From NCBI RefSeq assembly GCF_008041935.1, contig NZ_VKAC01000003.1, forward strand, positions 62,001 through 126,000: 64,000 nucleotides of DNA. The letters are read 5' to 3'. The position numbers and the translations under genes were made by a program. Shown piece after piece: positions 7,965 to 16,630 of the stretch; the stretch's first letter is position 1; every line of letters starts with the position of its first letter. Source of the DNA: Quadrisphaera setariae (GTDB taxonomy: Bacteria > Actinomycetota > Actinomycetes > Actinomycetales > Quadrisphaeraceae). The notes beneath the pieces are model-generated. The model saw nothing but the letters and a program-made list of their open reading frames with translations. It searched no databases and was not told the DNA's origin.

Positions 7965-8780
7965 ATGACCCGCACCTGGACCCCGTCCCCCGCCCGCACT
8001 CCTGCGGCGCCCGCCCTGCTGGACGGAAGGGCGCTCGGAGGTCTCGCGGCCGGAGCGGCCCTGGCGGCTGGCGTCGTCCTGGCGCGCAGGGTCGCGGGGG
8101 TGGCCCGTGGGAGCCACGGCACGTCGCTGCGGCTGCGGGCGCTGGACACCGCGGCCGGGGTGCTGCAGCGCAAGCGGCCCCTGGAGGCGGTGAGCACCTG
8201 CCTCAACGGGTTCCACTTCTACGCCGACGACCTCGGCCGCCAGGTGGAGGCGACCCACCTGTGCAGCCACCGGAGGCCCGGCCTGCACCAGTGCGTCATC
8301 TACGACAGCGACGCGCCCGACGCGCGCCTCATCGGCGTGGAGTACATCGTCAGCGAGGAGCGCTTCAGGTCGCTGCCCGAGGAGGAGAAGCGGCTGTGGC
8401 ACAGCCACCGCCACGAGGTGCGCTCGGGCACGCTCGTGGCGCCCGGTGTGCCGCAGGCCGCCGAGCACGCCCACGTCGAGCACCTCGCCGGCACGTACGG
8501 CAAGACCTTCCACACCTGGCAGTACGACCGCGACGACGAGGTGCCCCTGGGGGTGCCCCAGCTCATGATGGCCTTCACCGGTGACGGCCAGCTGCGCCCG
8601 GACCTGCTGCGGGCCCGCGACCAGCGCCTGGGCGTCTCGGCCGAGCGCAAGCGGCGCCAGCGCGCGGACGTCGCTGTGGGCGGTCCGGTGCCGGGCGCCG
8701 ACGCGTGGGAGCACGGCACCACGCCGCAGCTGCGGGTGGAGGAGGTCCCGGTGCGCCGCCCCGTGCGCCCGAGCCCCTGA
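7965..8780 (+). CDS. OBAP (oil-body-associated protein, DUF1264) family protein
   Basis: 271 residues from ATG 7965 with GAGGAGG 6 bases upstream. Residues about 75-215 carry the hallmark blocks of the OBAP1/DUF1264 family: a His-rich segment TCLNGFHFYADD, HLCSHRRPGLHQCVIYDSD, ARLIGVEYIVSEE, LPEEEKRLWHSHRHEV and a second TFHTWQYDRDDEVPLG. The family is best known from plant lipid droplets; its biochemical activity is not established. Unusually, a hydrophobic segment (GGLAAGAALAAGVVLARRVAG) precedes the domain and may anchor it in the membrane. The C-terminus is charged and low complexity. Confidence 0.8.
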   Translation: MTRTWTPSPARTPAAPALLDGRALGGLAAGAALAAGVVLARRVAGVARGSHGTSLRLRALDTAAGVLQRKRPLEAVSTCLNGFHFYADDLGRQVEATHLCSHRRPGLHQCVIYDSDAPDARLIGVEYIVSEERFRSLPEEEKRLWHSHRHEVRSGTLVAPGVPQAAEHAHVEHLAGTYGKTFHTWQYDRDDEVPLGVPQLMMAFTGDGQLRPDLLRARDQRLGVSAERKRRQRADVAVGGPVPGADAWEHGTTPQLRVEEVPVRRPVRPSP

Positions 8781-8792
8781 CGGCGCCCGGGC

Positions 8793-8811
8793 GGGCGTCC
8801 AGGTGACGCCC
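8793..8811. terminator. Bidirectional hairpin between convergent genes
   Basis: GGGCGTC (8793-8799), loop CAGGT, GACGCCC (8805-8811), 12 bases after the OBAP-family stop and 7 bases beyond the stop of the opposing small ORF. Its placement supports that small ORF as real. Confidence 0.6.
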
Positions 8812-8818
8812 GGGAGGG

Positions 8819-9022
8819 CTACCCCTGGGCGCGCCGCTGCCAGCCGATGGCCTGGTCGCGCAGAGCCCTGAGCTCCTCGAGCTGGCGCTCGTAGGCGGCC
8901 TGCTCGCGCGGGCTGCGCGGCCACGTCCTCTCGCCGGTGCGGTGGTCACCCGCGTGCAGGGTGGTCAGGGCGCACCGGCGACGCAGTCCCTGCCGCCCGT
9001 GGCACCTGCTCGTCGACTCCAC
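8819..9022 (-). CDS. Small hypothetical protein (about 67 residues)
   Basis: A frame too short to stand out: GTG 9022 with GGAGG four bases upstream runs to TAG 8821-8819. The last 30 residues (REQAAYERQLEELRALRDQAIGWQR) look like a charged amphipathic helix. It lies 146 bases downstream of the APC transporter on the same strand and ends against a terminator hairpin. No known family. Codon use is GC3-rich, consistent with coding, but the evidence is modest. Confidence 0.4.
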   Translation of the reverse strand: MESTSRCHGRQGLRRRCALTTLHAGDHRTGERTWPRSPREQAAYERQLEELRALRDQAIGWQRRAQG

Positions 9023-9168
9023 GTCACCTCCGGGTGCGGACCCTCGGGCGAGGGACGGCTGCGGCTGTCGCTCGACATCCTGGCGGACGCCGACCGTCCC
9101 GTGCGGCCCGGCCGAGGACCTCGACCGCTCCCCTCGGGGGGACGCGCCGACGCCTGGCAGGCCGCCTG

Positions 9169-10605
9169 TCAGGGCTGGCGCGCGAGCGCCGACCGCCTGC
9201 GCCCGTAGAGCGCGTACAGCGCCAGGCCCAGCAGCATCCACGCGGCGAAGACCACCCACGTCGTCCCGTGCAACCCGACCATGAGCAGCACGCACAGCGC
9301 GACGCCCAGCAGCGGCGTCACCGGGAACAGCGGCGTGCGGAAGGTGCGCGGCAGGTCGGGACGGCTGCGCCGCAGCAGCAGCACACCGACGTTCACCAGC
9401 GCGAACGCGAACAGCGTGCCGATGCTGGTGGCGTTCGCCAGCTCGCCCAGCGGCACCACGCCCGCCAGCACGGCGACGACCGCCCCGGTGATGACCACGT
9501 TGGCCACGGGCACCCGCTGGCGGCCGCTGACGCGGGAGAAGACCCGCGGGACGAGCCCGTCGCGGGACATCGCGAAGAGGATGCGCGTCTGGCCGTAGTA
9601 GACGGTGAACACCACGCTGGCGATGGCGACCACCGCGCCCACGGACAGCAGCACGGCGGGCCAGGTGCTGCCGACGGCGCTGCGCAGCACGTCCGCCAGC
9701 GCCGCCTCGGACCCGTCCAGCTGCCGCCACGGCACCGCGCCGAGGGCGGCCAGCGCCACGAGGCAGTACACGGCGGTGACCACCACCAACGAGATGAGGA
9801 TCGCCCGCGGGAGGTCGCGGCGCGGGTCCCGCGCCTCCTCGCCGGCCGTGGAGGCGGCGTCGAAGCCGATGTAGGAGAAGAACACCTGGGAGGCGGCGGC
9901 CGTGACGCCGGCGGCGCCGAGCGGAGCGAAGGGCGCGAGGTTGCCCGCGCGGAAGGCCGTGAAGGCCACCGCGCAGAAGAACACGAGCACCGCCACCTTG
10001 AGGACGACGACGGCGGTGTTGACGCGGGCGCTCTCCTGCGTGCCGCGCAGCAGCAGCGCCATCGCCAGGAGCACCACCACCACGGCCGGCACGTTGAACA
10101 CGCCGCCGTCCCCCGGAGGGCCGGACAGGGCCTCCGGCAGGGTGGTGCCGACGGTCGCCCGGGCGAGGTCGTCGATGTAGGCGCCCCACCCGACGGCGAC
10201 CGCCGAGACGGACACCCCGTACTCCAGGAGCAGGCACCACCCGCACACCCACGCCGCGACCTCGCCCATGGTCGCGTAGACGTAGGAGTACGAGGAGCCC
10301 GAGACGGGGATGGTGCCGGCGAGCTCCGCGTACGACAGCGCCGAGAAGAGGGCGGTCACCGCCGCCAGCACGAAGGACAGCACCACCGCGGGCCCGGCCA
10401 GGGGGGCGGCCTCGCCGAGGATGACGAAGATCCCCGTGCCCAGCGTGGCGCCGATGCTGAGCGCGGTGAGCTGCCACAGGCCCATGGAGCGGCGCAGGCC
10501 GCCGGCGCGCTCGTCGGACTGCTGCGCGAGCAGCGTCTCGACGGGCTTGAGGCGCAGCCCGCCGCGCGGGGCGCGGGGACTGGCCGGTGGGGTGGCGGCG
10601 GTCAC
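9169..10605 (-). CDS. APC-superfamily amino acid permease (cationic amino acid transporter type)
   Basis: 478 residues. GTG 10605 is chosen because GGAGGAG lies six bases upstream; the in-frame GTG 10620 overlaps that site. A cytoplasmic head containing LKPVETLLAQQ (a motif of the CAT/YhdG-like group) precedes about 12 membrane helices. The substrate-backbone motif GATLGTGIFVILGE occurs in TM1, FFSYIGFDAASTAGEEARDPRRDLPRA in the TM6-7 region, and MSRDGLVPRVFS after TM8. Probably imports basic or neutral amino acids with protons. A small ORF follows downstream. Confidence 0.9.
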   Translation of the reverse strand: MTAATPPASPRAPRGGLRLKPVETLLAQQSDERAGGLRRSMGLWQLTALSIGATLGTGIFVILGEAAPLAGPAVVLSFVLAAVTALFSALSYAELAGTIPVSGSSYSYVYATMGEVAAWVCGWCLLLEYGVSVSAVAVGWGAYIDDLARATVGTTLPEALSGPPGDGGVFNVPAVVVVLLAMALLLRGTQESARVNTAVVVLKVAVLVFFCAVAFTAFRAGNLAPFAPLGAAGVTAAASQVFFSYIGFDAASTAGEEARDPRRDLPRAILISLVVVTAVYCLVALAALGAVPWRQLDGSEAALADVLRSAVGSTWPAVLLSVGAVVAIASVVFTVYYGQTRILFAMSRDGLVPRVFSRVSGRQRVPVANVVITGAVVAVLAGVVPLGELANATSIGTLFAFALVNVGVLLLRRSRPDLPRTFRTPLFPVTPLLGVALCVLLMVGLHGTTWVVFAAWMLLGLALYALYGRRRSALARQP

Positions 10606-10704
10606 GGACGGCTCCTCCACGTGCTGGTGGTCCGGTCGCCCGAGGATGCCGCAGCCCGGTCCACCCCTGCGCGGGCGGGGTGGGCGGGGTGGGAGGGTGC
10701 CGCC

Positions 10705-11649
10705 GTGGTGTCAGACCTGACCGCCCTGGTCGGGACCGGGGTCGTCCCCGTGGTCCTGCTCCTGGTGGCCGGTGCTGCGCTGCGGCGCTGGGCGCTGCGC
10801 GACGAGCAGCTCTGGAGCGGGCTGGGGTGGCTCGTGTACTGGGTGTTCACGCCGGCGCTGTTCGTCTCGGTGATCGGGCAGACCGACCTGGGAGCCGTTC
10901 CGGCCGCCTCCCTCGCGCTGAGCACGGCCGTCCCGATCGTCGTCGTCACCGGTCTGGTGCTCGGCGCCGGGCTGGTGCTGCGCGCCCCAGGGCCCCGTCT
11001 CGCCTCGCTGGTGCAGGGCAGCATCCGGCTCAACACCTACGTCGGTCTGCTGCTCGCCTCGGCGCTGCACGGTGCCGCCGGGGTGGCTGCCTTCGCGCTG
11101 GCCGGCGCCCTGGTGGTGCCGCTGGTCAACGTGATCAGCGTGGTGGCGCTCACCCGCCTGGGGGACCAGGTGGCGGGGGTGCGGCCCTCGCTGCCGCGGG
11201 AGGTGGTGACGAACCCGTTCGTGCTGGGGTGCGCCGCGGGGCTGCTCGTCAACGCGGCTGGGGTGCCCCTGCCCGCGCCCGTGGTCGCGAGCCTGGACGT
11301 GCTCTCCGCGCCCGCGCTGGCCTGCGGCACCCTCGTGGCGGGTGCCGCCCTGCGGCTGCGGCTGCGCCGCTCCGAGGTCGCCGCCGTGCTCGTGGTCAGC
11401 GGCGTCAAGCTCGTGGTGCTGCCGCTGGCAGCGGCCTGGGCGGCCACCGGTCTGGGGGTGGCGGGGGCGGCGCTGACGGGCGTCGTCCTGGCGTGCGCGC
11501 TCCCGACCGCCCCGTCGTCGTACGTCCTGGCCGCGCGGCTGGGAGGCGACGCACCGCTCACGGCCTCGCTGACGGCCGTGCAGACGGTCGCGTCGGTCCT
11601 GACGCTGCCCGCCGTGCTGTCGGTCGCGCAGCTGCTCGCAACCCGCTGA
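10705..11649 (+). CDS. AEC-family (auxin efflux carrier-like) transporter
   Basis: 314 residues from GTG 10705, GGGAGGG seven bases upstream. About ten helices in two halves separated by a loop near residue 165, with the AEC features TNPFVLGCAAGLLVN and the C-terminal half motif ACALPTAPSSYVLAARLGGD (A-x-P-x-A...Y-x-A). Members export or import organic acids or auxin-like compounds; the substrate cannot be read. Divergent from the APC permease and upstream of a LacI regulator by 143 bases. Confidence 0.85.
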   Translation: MVSDLTALVGTGVVPVVLLLVAGAALRRWALRDEQLWSGLGWLVYWVFTPALFVSVIGQTDLGAVPAASLALSTAVPIVVVTGLVLGAGLVLRAPGPRLASLVQGSIRLNTYVGLLLASALHGAAGVAAFALAGALVVPLVNVISVVALTRLGDQVAGVRPSLPREVVTNPFVLGCAAGLLVNAAGVPLPAPVVASLDVLSAPALACGTLVAGAALRLRLRRSEVAAVLVVSGVKLVVLPLAAAWAATGLGVAGAALTGVVLACALPTAPSSYVLAARLGGDAPLTASLTAVQTVASVLTLPAVLSVAQLLATR

Positions 11650-11792
11650 CTCCCACCCCGCTCGTCCTCGACGCCCCCACGGGCCCGCCGAGGTCGAGCG
11701 CCCGCGCCGTGCGGACGGCCGAGCCGAGCCGCGCCGCTCGAGGGGAGCGAGGGGTTGCTAGCGTCCGCCAGCAGCTGGTCCGGGAGGGCGCG

Positions 11793-12872
11793 ATGGGGGA
11801 CGGCGAGGGCGCCGAGGTCACGATCTACGACGTCGCTGCGGCAGCCGGGGTCGCCGCCTCCACCGTCTCGCGCGCGCTGTCCAAGCCCGGGCGGGTGAGC
11901 TTCAAGACCGCCGAGCACGTGCGCCGCGTGGCCGCGGAGCTGGGCTACCGCTCCTCGCGCATCGAGCTGCCGCTGTCGCAGCGCGGCACGGGCGTGCTGG
12001 CGGTGGTGGTGGCCGACATCGCCAACCCCGTGTTCGTGGGCGTGGTCCGCGGGGCCGAGCGCGCCGCCGACCAGCACGACCTGACCCTCGCGGTGGTCGA
12101 GACGCAGGAGTCCGAGGCCGTCGAGCAGCGGGCCCTCGCCCGCCTCGAGGCGACGGTCGACGGGTTCGTCCTCGCGTCCTCGCGGCTCACCGACCAGGCG
12201 ATCCGCGCCGTGGCGAAGCGCCGCGCCGTCGTCGTCCTCAACCGGACCGTCGGGTCGGTGCCGTCGGTGGTCAGCGACAACGGGCGCGCCATCACGCAGG
12301 CCGCCGAGCACCTCGTGGGGCTCGGGCACACGTCCATCGCCTACCTCGCCGGCCCGGAGGCCTCCTACGCCGACGGCACGCGGTGGCGCAGCCTCAGGGA
12401 GGCCGGGCTCGAGCTGGACGTGCGCGTGGTGCGCGTGGGCCCCCACCTGCCGACGCTGCGCGGCGGGGGAGCGGCGGCCGCGGCGTGGCAGCAGCGGCCC
12501 ACCACGGCGGTCATCGCCTACAACGACCTCATGGCCATCGGCTTCATCCAGGCCGTCACGGCTGCGGGACGGCGCGTGCCCGCGGACGTCAGCGTGGTGG
12601 GGTTCGACGACATCGTCGATGCCGAGATCGTGAGGCCACCGCTCACCACCATCGCCGCACCGACGGTGGACATGGGCGCGTCCGCCGTCGGCCACCTGGT
12701 CTCCTCGCGGCGCGACACCGCGCGTCCCAGCGCCCCTGACGGCACCACCGGCGAGCCCGTGCTGCTCCCGGCGTGGCTGGTGGTGAGGGCCTCGACGGGC
12801 CCTGCGCCGGCGCCGGCCGCCGCGGGTGGGAGCGCTGCGCGTCGGGCACCGGCCCCACGGCCCACCGGCTGA
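11793..12872 (+). CDS. LacI-family transcriptional repressor
   Basis: 359 residues from ATG 11793 with GGGAGG five bases upstream; a -10-like TAGCGT lies at 11759-11764. N-terminal helix-turn-helix TIYDVAAAAGVAASTVSRAL and hinge helix region, then a periplasmic-binding-protein-like ligand domain starting GVLAVVVADIANPVFVG. The effector domain ends with FDDIVDAEIVRPPLTTI. A 30-residue Ala/Pro tail is extra. No enzyme gene adjoins it, so its target is unclear; the preceding AEC transporter is one possibility. Confidence 0.92.
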   Translation: MGDGEGAEVTIYDVAAAAGVAASTVSRALSKPGRVSFKTAEHVRRVAAELGYRSSRIELPLSQRGTGVLAVVVADIANPVFVGVVRGAERAADQHDLTLAVVETQESEAVEQRALARLEATVDGFVLASSRLTDQAIRAVAKRRAVVVLNRTVGSVPSVVSDNGRAITQAAEHLVGLGHTSIAYLAGPEASYADGTRWRSLREAGLELDVRVVRVGPHLPTLRGGGAAAAAWQQRPTTAVIAYNDLMAIGFIQAVTAAGRRVPADVSVVGFDDIVDAEIVRPPLTTIAAPTVDMGASAVGHLVSSRRDTARPSAPDGTTGEPVLLPAWLVVRASTGPAPAPAAAGGSAARRAPAPRPTG

Positions 12873-12901
12873 GCGACCTCGACCGGGGGCCCGCAGCTCC
12901 T

Positions 12902-12916
12902 GCTACGTTCTGTCAC
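12902..12916 (+). promoter_or_regulatory. BlaI-type operator candidate overlapping the blaI -10 box
   Basis: GCTAC-GTTCT-GTCAC, two mismatches from the symmetric GCTAC-N5-GTAGC found at 14305. It includes the -10-like TACGTT (12904-12909), which is seven bases before the ATG, and ends at the base before that ATG. Binding here would shut off the gene, i.e. autorepression. Confidence 0.5.
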
Positions 12917-13318
12917 ATGACGAGTCCCCAGGACTCCCGGCTGGCGGCGCACTTCGGACCGCTGGAGCTCGCGGTGCTCGAGGCGTGCTGGTCCAGCCCT
13001 CCGCTGGACGTGGCGGAGTGCTGCCGCCTCGTGGACGGCCCACAGGCGTACACGACCGTGAAGACGGTGATGGAGCGCCTCGTGGCCAAGGGGCACCTGC
13101 GGCGGCGCAAGGAGTCGAGGGCGTACGTCTACTGGCCGGCCGCGACGCGCGAGGAGGTGGCGGACTCCCTGGCCGCTGCCTCGAGCCAGCGCCTCGTCGA
13201 GGACTTCGGGCCCCTCGCGGTGGTGCACTTCGTCGACGCGGTCAAGGGCGACCCCGAGCAGCTCGCCCACCTCAAGGCCCTCCTCGACCGGATCGCCGCT
13301 GACGAGGAGCGGCGGTGA
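12917..13318 (+). CDS. BlaI/MecI/CopY-family repressor
   Basis: 133 residues. Winged-helix domain: FGPLELAVLEACWSSPPLDVAECCRLV, AYTTVKTVMERLVAKGHLRR with the typical wing (KESRAYVYWPA), then a C-terminal dimerisation/proteolysis region. In classical systems a membrane M56 protease cleaves BlaI after sensing cell-wall stress; here the M56 gene follows with a 4-base GTGA overlap. ATG 12917 lies seven bases after TACGTT, so the transcript is probably leaderless. Confidence 0.92.
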   Translation: MTSPQDSRLAAHFGPLELAVLEACWSSPPLDVAECCRLVDGPQAYTTVKTVMERLVAKGHLRRRKESRAYVYWPAATREEVADSLAAASSQRLVEDFGPLAVVHFVDAVKGDPEQLAHLKALLDRIAADEERR

Positions 13319-14211
13319 GCGACTGGTCGTGGCTCGGGTACCCGCAGGTGGTGCTCACCCTGTGGTGCCCTGTCGTGGTGCTCGGCGCGTGGCGCCTCGC
13401 GGGCCGGTGGCGGCGTCGGCTGGCGCCTCGCGAGCGGTTCTTCCTCGCGGCCACCGCGGCCCTGGTCCCGGCCCTCGCGCTCTTCGTGCCGTACCTGCCG
13501 GGCCTGGCGCTGAGGGACGCCCTGCCCTGGCGCGCTCCCATCGCCTGGGGCGTCACCAGTGCGGTGGGCGTCGGTCAGGTGACGCGGCCGGTCGCGGCGG
13601 CCCTGACGGTCCTCTGGGTGCTGCCGCTGCTCTCCCTGGCGGTCTCGTTCGCGTGCGGTGGCCTCCAGGCCCGGCGTGCGTCCGTGCGCGCGCGGCGGCT
13701 CCCGGTGGTGCGCGACGCCGGGTACGGGGTGGTGCACGAGCGGGGGTTCGTGGCGAGCAGCGTCGGGCTCCTCCGCCCGCGGGTCCTCGTGGGGATCGAC
13801 GTCGTCGAGGCGTCCGCGGTCGACGCGGTGGTGGAGCACGAGAGGTGCCACTGCCGCCACCGGCACGCCCTGTGGGTGTTCCTGGCGACCTGCGCGCTGC
13901 GCGCCTGGTGGTGGGTGCCGGGGCGTCGTGCCGTGCTCGCGGAGCTGGCGCTGTCCGGGGAGCTGTGGGCGGACGACGACGCCCGGGCGCGGCACGGGGC
14001 GGCCGCTGTCGCCCGCGCGCTGTCGGTCGCGGTCGGCGCGAGGAGCGGGCCGTCACCGATGGGAGTCGCAGCGTTCACCGACCCCGGCCGCTCCCTGCTC
14101 CTCAGGGTCGAGGCGCTCGGTGCGCCTGCGCCGGTGAGGAACCGCGGGCGGGCGTGGGCGGTGCGCGCGAGCGCGGTGTGCCTGGCGGGGGTCGTCGTCG
14201 TCCTCCTCTGA
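13315..14211 (+). CDS. M56-family (BlaR1/MecR1-like) membrane metalloprotease
   Basis: 298 residues, GTG 13315 overlapping the blaI stop. Membrane helices at the N-terminus (PQVVLTLWCPVVVLGAWRLAG; a second pair at about 40-60 and 85-115), then the zinc site HERCH (H175-E176-x-x-H179) with a downstream acidic ligand candidate in ELALSGELWADDDA. It lacks the extracellular penicillin-binding sensor domain of BlaR1, as is common in actinomycetes. Presumed to inactivate the adjacent BlaI-type repressor. Confidence 0.85.
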   Translation: MSDWSWLGYPQVVLTLWCPVVVLGAWRLAGRWRRRLAPRERFFLAATAALVPALALFVPYLPGLALRDALPWRAPIAWGVTSAVGVGQVTRPVAAALTVLWVLPLLSLAVSFACGGLQARRASVRARRLPVVRDAGYGVVHERGFVASSVGLLRPRVLVGIDVVEASAVDAVVEHERCHCRHRHALWVFLATCALRAWWWVPGRRAVLAELALSGELWADDDARARHGAAAVARALSVAVGARSGPSPMGVAAFTDPGRSLLLRVEALGAPAPVRNRGRAWAVRASAVCLAGVVVVLL

Positions 14212-14261
14212 GGCGGCGGGACGCGGCGCGCCACGGCGCGGGCCGAGCCGCGCGGCCATTT

Positions 14262-14276
14262 GCTACACGGCGTCGC
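14262..14276 (+). promoter_or_regulatory. BlaI-type operator candidate upstream of the ABC genes (distal)
   Basis: GCTAC-ACGGC-GTCGC: same geometry as the site at 14305-14319 with one arm mismatch; in the leader of the ABC operon, 29 bases upstream of the second copy. Confidence 0.4.
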
Positions 14277-14304
14277 AGATGTCAGGGTGGGCGCCCGCCC
14301 CACT

Positions 14305-14319
14305 GCTACAGGAGGTAGC
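14305..14319 (+). promoter_or_regulatory. Perfect GCTAC-N5-GTAGC palindrome over the ABC-gene ribosome binding site
   Basis: Arms GCTAC and GTAGC enclose AGGAG, part of the ribosome binding site three bases before ATG 14322. CTAC/GTAG half-sites are of the BlaI type. It may be a DNA operator or, as a weak hairpin, may hide the binding site in RNA. Confidence 0.5.
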
Positions 14320-14321
14320 GG

Positions 14322-15083
14322 ATGACGACGACGAGCTCGCACGGACCAGCGCAGACGCCCGCAGACCGGCACGCGGCGCCTCCGCTGACCGTCGAGACCA
14401 CCGGCCTCTCCCGAGCCTTCCGCGGGCGGGCCGTGGTCCGGGACGTCTCGCTGCGGGTGAGGCCGGGGCGCACCTACGGGCTGCTCGGTCCGAACGGGGC
14501 CGGCAAGAGCACCACCCTCAAGATGCTGCTCGGACTCCTCGCGCCGTCGGCAGGACGGGTGCAGCTGTTCGGCGAGCCGTTCTCGCGCGCCGCCCTGCGC
14601 CGCGTCGGCGCCAGCATCGAAGGTCCGAGCCTGTACGGCCACCTGTCGGCTCGCCAGAACCTGCGGGTGCACACGCTCCTGCTGGGGCTGGGCGACGAGC
14701 ACGCCGAGCGCGCCCTGGAGCAGGTCGGACTGACCGGGACCGGCCGCGCTCGCGCCCGCAGCTTCAGCACGGGGATGAAGGGCCGCCTCGCGCTCGCCAC
14801 CGCCCTGCTCGGCGATCCCGACCTGCTGGTGCTCGACGAGCCCCAGAACGGCCTGGACCCCGAGGGCATCGCAGCCCTGCGGCAGCTCGTCTCCCAGCGG
14901 ACGTCGGACGGCGGCAGCGTCGTGGTCAGCAGCCACCTGCTCGCCGAGGTCGCCCACGTCGCCGACGACATCGGGCTCATCGTCGACGGTCGGCTCCTCT
15001 TCCAAGGGACCGCGGAGGAGTTCGCCCCCGACGGCGACCTCGAGCGCGCCTACTTCACCCGCACCAGCGAGCGGGCCGCGTGA
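14322..15083 (+). CDS. ABC transporter ATP-binding protein
   Basis: 253 residues, cytoplasmic. Walker A GPNGAGKST at about 56-64, signature FSTGMKGRLAL near 147, Walker B LLVLDEPQNGLDP near 168, switch His in VVVSSHLLAEV. The CcmA/DrrA-like type with an LVDGRLLFQGT C-terminus, usual for exporters of drugs, peptides or lantibiotics. Forms a pair with the permease, which starts on its stop (GTGA). Likely under the BlaI-type repressor just upstream. Confidence 0.93.
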   Translation: MTTTSSHGPAQTPADRHAAPPLTVETTGLSRAFRGRAVVRDVSLRVRPGRTYGLLGPNGAGKSTTLKMLLGLLAPSAGRVQLFGEPFSRAALRRVGASIEGPSLYGHLSARQNLRVHTLLLGLGDEHAERALEQVGLTGTGRARARSFSTGMKGRLALATALLGDPDLLVLDEPQNGLDPEGIAALRQLVSQRTSDGGSVVVSSHLLAEVAHVADDIGLIVDGRLLFQGTAEEFAPDGDLERAYFTRTSERAA

Positions 15084-16618
15084 GCGCGCCAGCGGCCTCG
15101 GCCGCAGGCGGCACCACCCGGCTCCAGGACGCCCTGCGGTCCGAGCTCCACCGCTGGCGCCGCAGCGCCGCCGGACGCCTGCCGCTGCTCGGCGTCGCCT
15201 TCGGCGGGCTCGTCAGCGCGCTGTTCCTCGCCTCGGGCTTCAACCGCACCTGGCCGCGGGTGCTGGCCTTCGAGAACCTGTGGGTGGTCTTCCTCGGGCC
15301 GCTGGGCGCCGCGCTGCTCGTGGCCACGGTCTGCCACGCCGACCGACGCGACCGCGGCGGGGGGACGCTGTGGCGCCCGCTGAGGCCCGTCACCGCACGC
15401 ACGAGCCGCTTCGCCGTGCTCGCCGCGCTCGTCCTGGTGATGAACGCGCTCGCCGTCGCGACGCCGTTCACGGTCGCGGCCGCGCTGCTCGAGGGGCCGC
15501 CGCCGTGGCTGCGCGCGCTCGAGCTGGTCGCGGTGCTCGGGCTGTCACAGCTGGGCCTGGTGGCGCTCGTGCTGCGCGTGGCGGGCCGGGTCGGTCGCCT
15601 GCCCGCGATGGCCGTCGGAGCGGCCTGGACGATGACCGGTCTGCTCACCGCCGAGTCCCCGGCGTGGGTGGTCGTCCCGCCGGCCTGGCTGGTGCGCGGC
15701 GCCCTGCCCCTCATCGGCACCCACGCCAACGGAGTGGCGCTGGAGCCCGGTGCCGCCCTCGCGTCGGCCTCTCCGTGGCCTGCGGCGCTGCTGGGTGCGC
15801 TCCTGGCCCTGCCGGTGGTGCTCGTGCCCTCGCCCCGACCGCTCCGAGCCCCGCTCGGGCGGCGGGTGGAGGCGCGAGCGGCGGCCCCCACGTCGTCCGC
15901 GGCGCGGGTCGCGTGGACTCCGCGCGCAGCCCGCCCCGCGGACCGAGCGGGCACGCGGTCGGATGCGGTGCCCGGGAGGCCACGGGTGCTGGCCGCGGTG
16001 CTCCGGGCGACCCGCTGGACCGCGGTCGGGTGGGTGCCCGTCGCCGCCGTGCTCCTCGTCGCCCTGGTCGTGCCGTGGCAGGGGGTGGAGGCTGCCGCAG
16101 AGCTGTACGCGCTGCTCGTGCTGCCGGCCGCGGCCGCCGTCCTGCCGCTGGTCGTGTGGGGGGCGGTGGCCCAGGGGTGGGTCGCTGTCGCGAGCCGGCC
16201 GACGGGGACGTCCCGCCCCGCTCGAGCGGTCGTGGTCTCCACCGTCGCCGTGGGACTGCTGATGGACCTCGCGGTGGGGGCGGTCCTCGCCGCGGGTGGG
16301 CTGCCGGGGAGCGTCGTCGTGGTCCTGCTCCTGGCCTGCGCGGTCACCGGAACGCTGCTGGTCTGCGGGTCCCTGTGGCTGGTGGTGCGCTTCGGCGCTG
16401 CCGCCGCCCTCGGGACCGGGATCGGTGGGGTGCTGCTGGCGGCGCTGGTCGGCGGCACCGGGCTGCAGCAGCGCCTGTGGCTGGTGACCCCCTGGGCCTG
16501 GGGCGCGTGCACCGCGCGCGAGCAGCTCGTCGTCACCGTGCCTGCGGCGGTGGTGCTGGCCCTGCTCGGGAGCTCCCTGGCCGTCCGGGCCGCCCGCTCC
16601 GCGGTGCTCGCGCGCTGA
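15080..16618 (+). CDS. ABC transporter permease, multi-pass membrane protein
   Basis: 512 residues, GTG 15080 overlapping the ATPase stop. The first half resembles ABC-2 type permeases with six helices (RLPLLGVAFGGLVSALFLASG, FLGPLGAALLVATV, FAVLAALVLVMNALAVATPF...), followed by a Pro/Arg-rich cytoplasmic linker (about 245-310) and a second set of about six helices. The second half may be a fused second permease, making one polypeptide do for both. Probable exporter; substrate unknown. Confidence 0.8.
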   Translation: MSAPAASAAGGTTRLQDALRSELHRWRRSAAGRLPLLGVAFGGLVSALFLASGFNRTWPRVLAFENLWVVFLGPLGAALLVATVCHADRRDRGGGTLWRPLRPVTARTSRFAVLAALVLVMNALAVATPFTVAAALLEGPPPWLRALELVAVLGLSQLGLVALVLRVAGRVGRLPAMAVGAAWTMTGLLTAESPAWVVVPPAWLVRGALPLIGTHANGVALEPGAALASASPWPAALLGALLALPVVLVPSPRPLRAPLGRRVEARAAAPTSSAARVAWTPRAARPADRAGTRSDAVPGRPRVLAAVLRATRWTAVGWVPVAAVLLVALVVPWQGVEAAAELYALLVLPAAAAVLPLVVWGAVAQGWVAVASRPTGTSRPARAVVVSTVAVGLLMDLAVGAVLAAGGLPGSVVVVLLLACAVTGTLLVCGSLWLVVRFGAAAALGTGIGGVLLAALVGGTGLQQRLWLVTPWAWGACTAREQLVVTVPAAVVLALLGSSLAVRAARSAVLAR

Positions 16619-16630
16619 TCCGGGAGCGGC

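Noticed and set aside
11037-12695. A long minus-strand frame opposite the AEC transporter and LacI genes
   Set aside because: The plus-strand products have clear family motifs; the antisense frame reads as repetitive basic or His-rich sequence.
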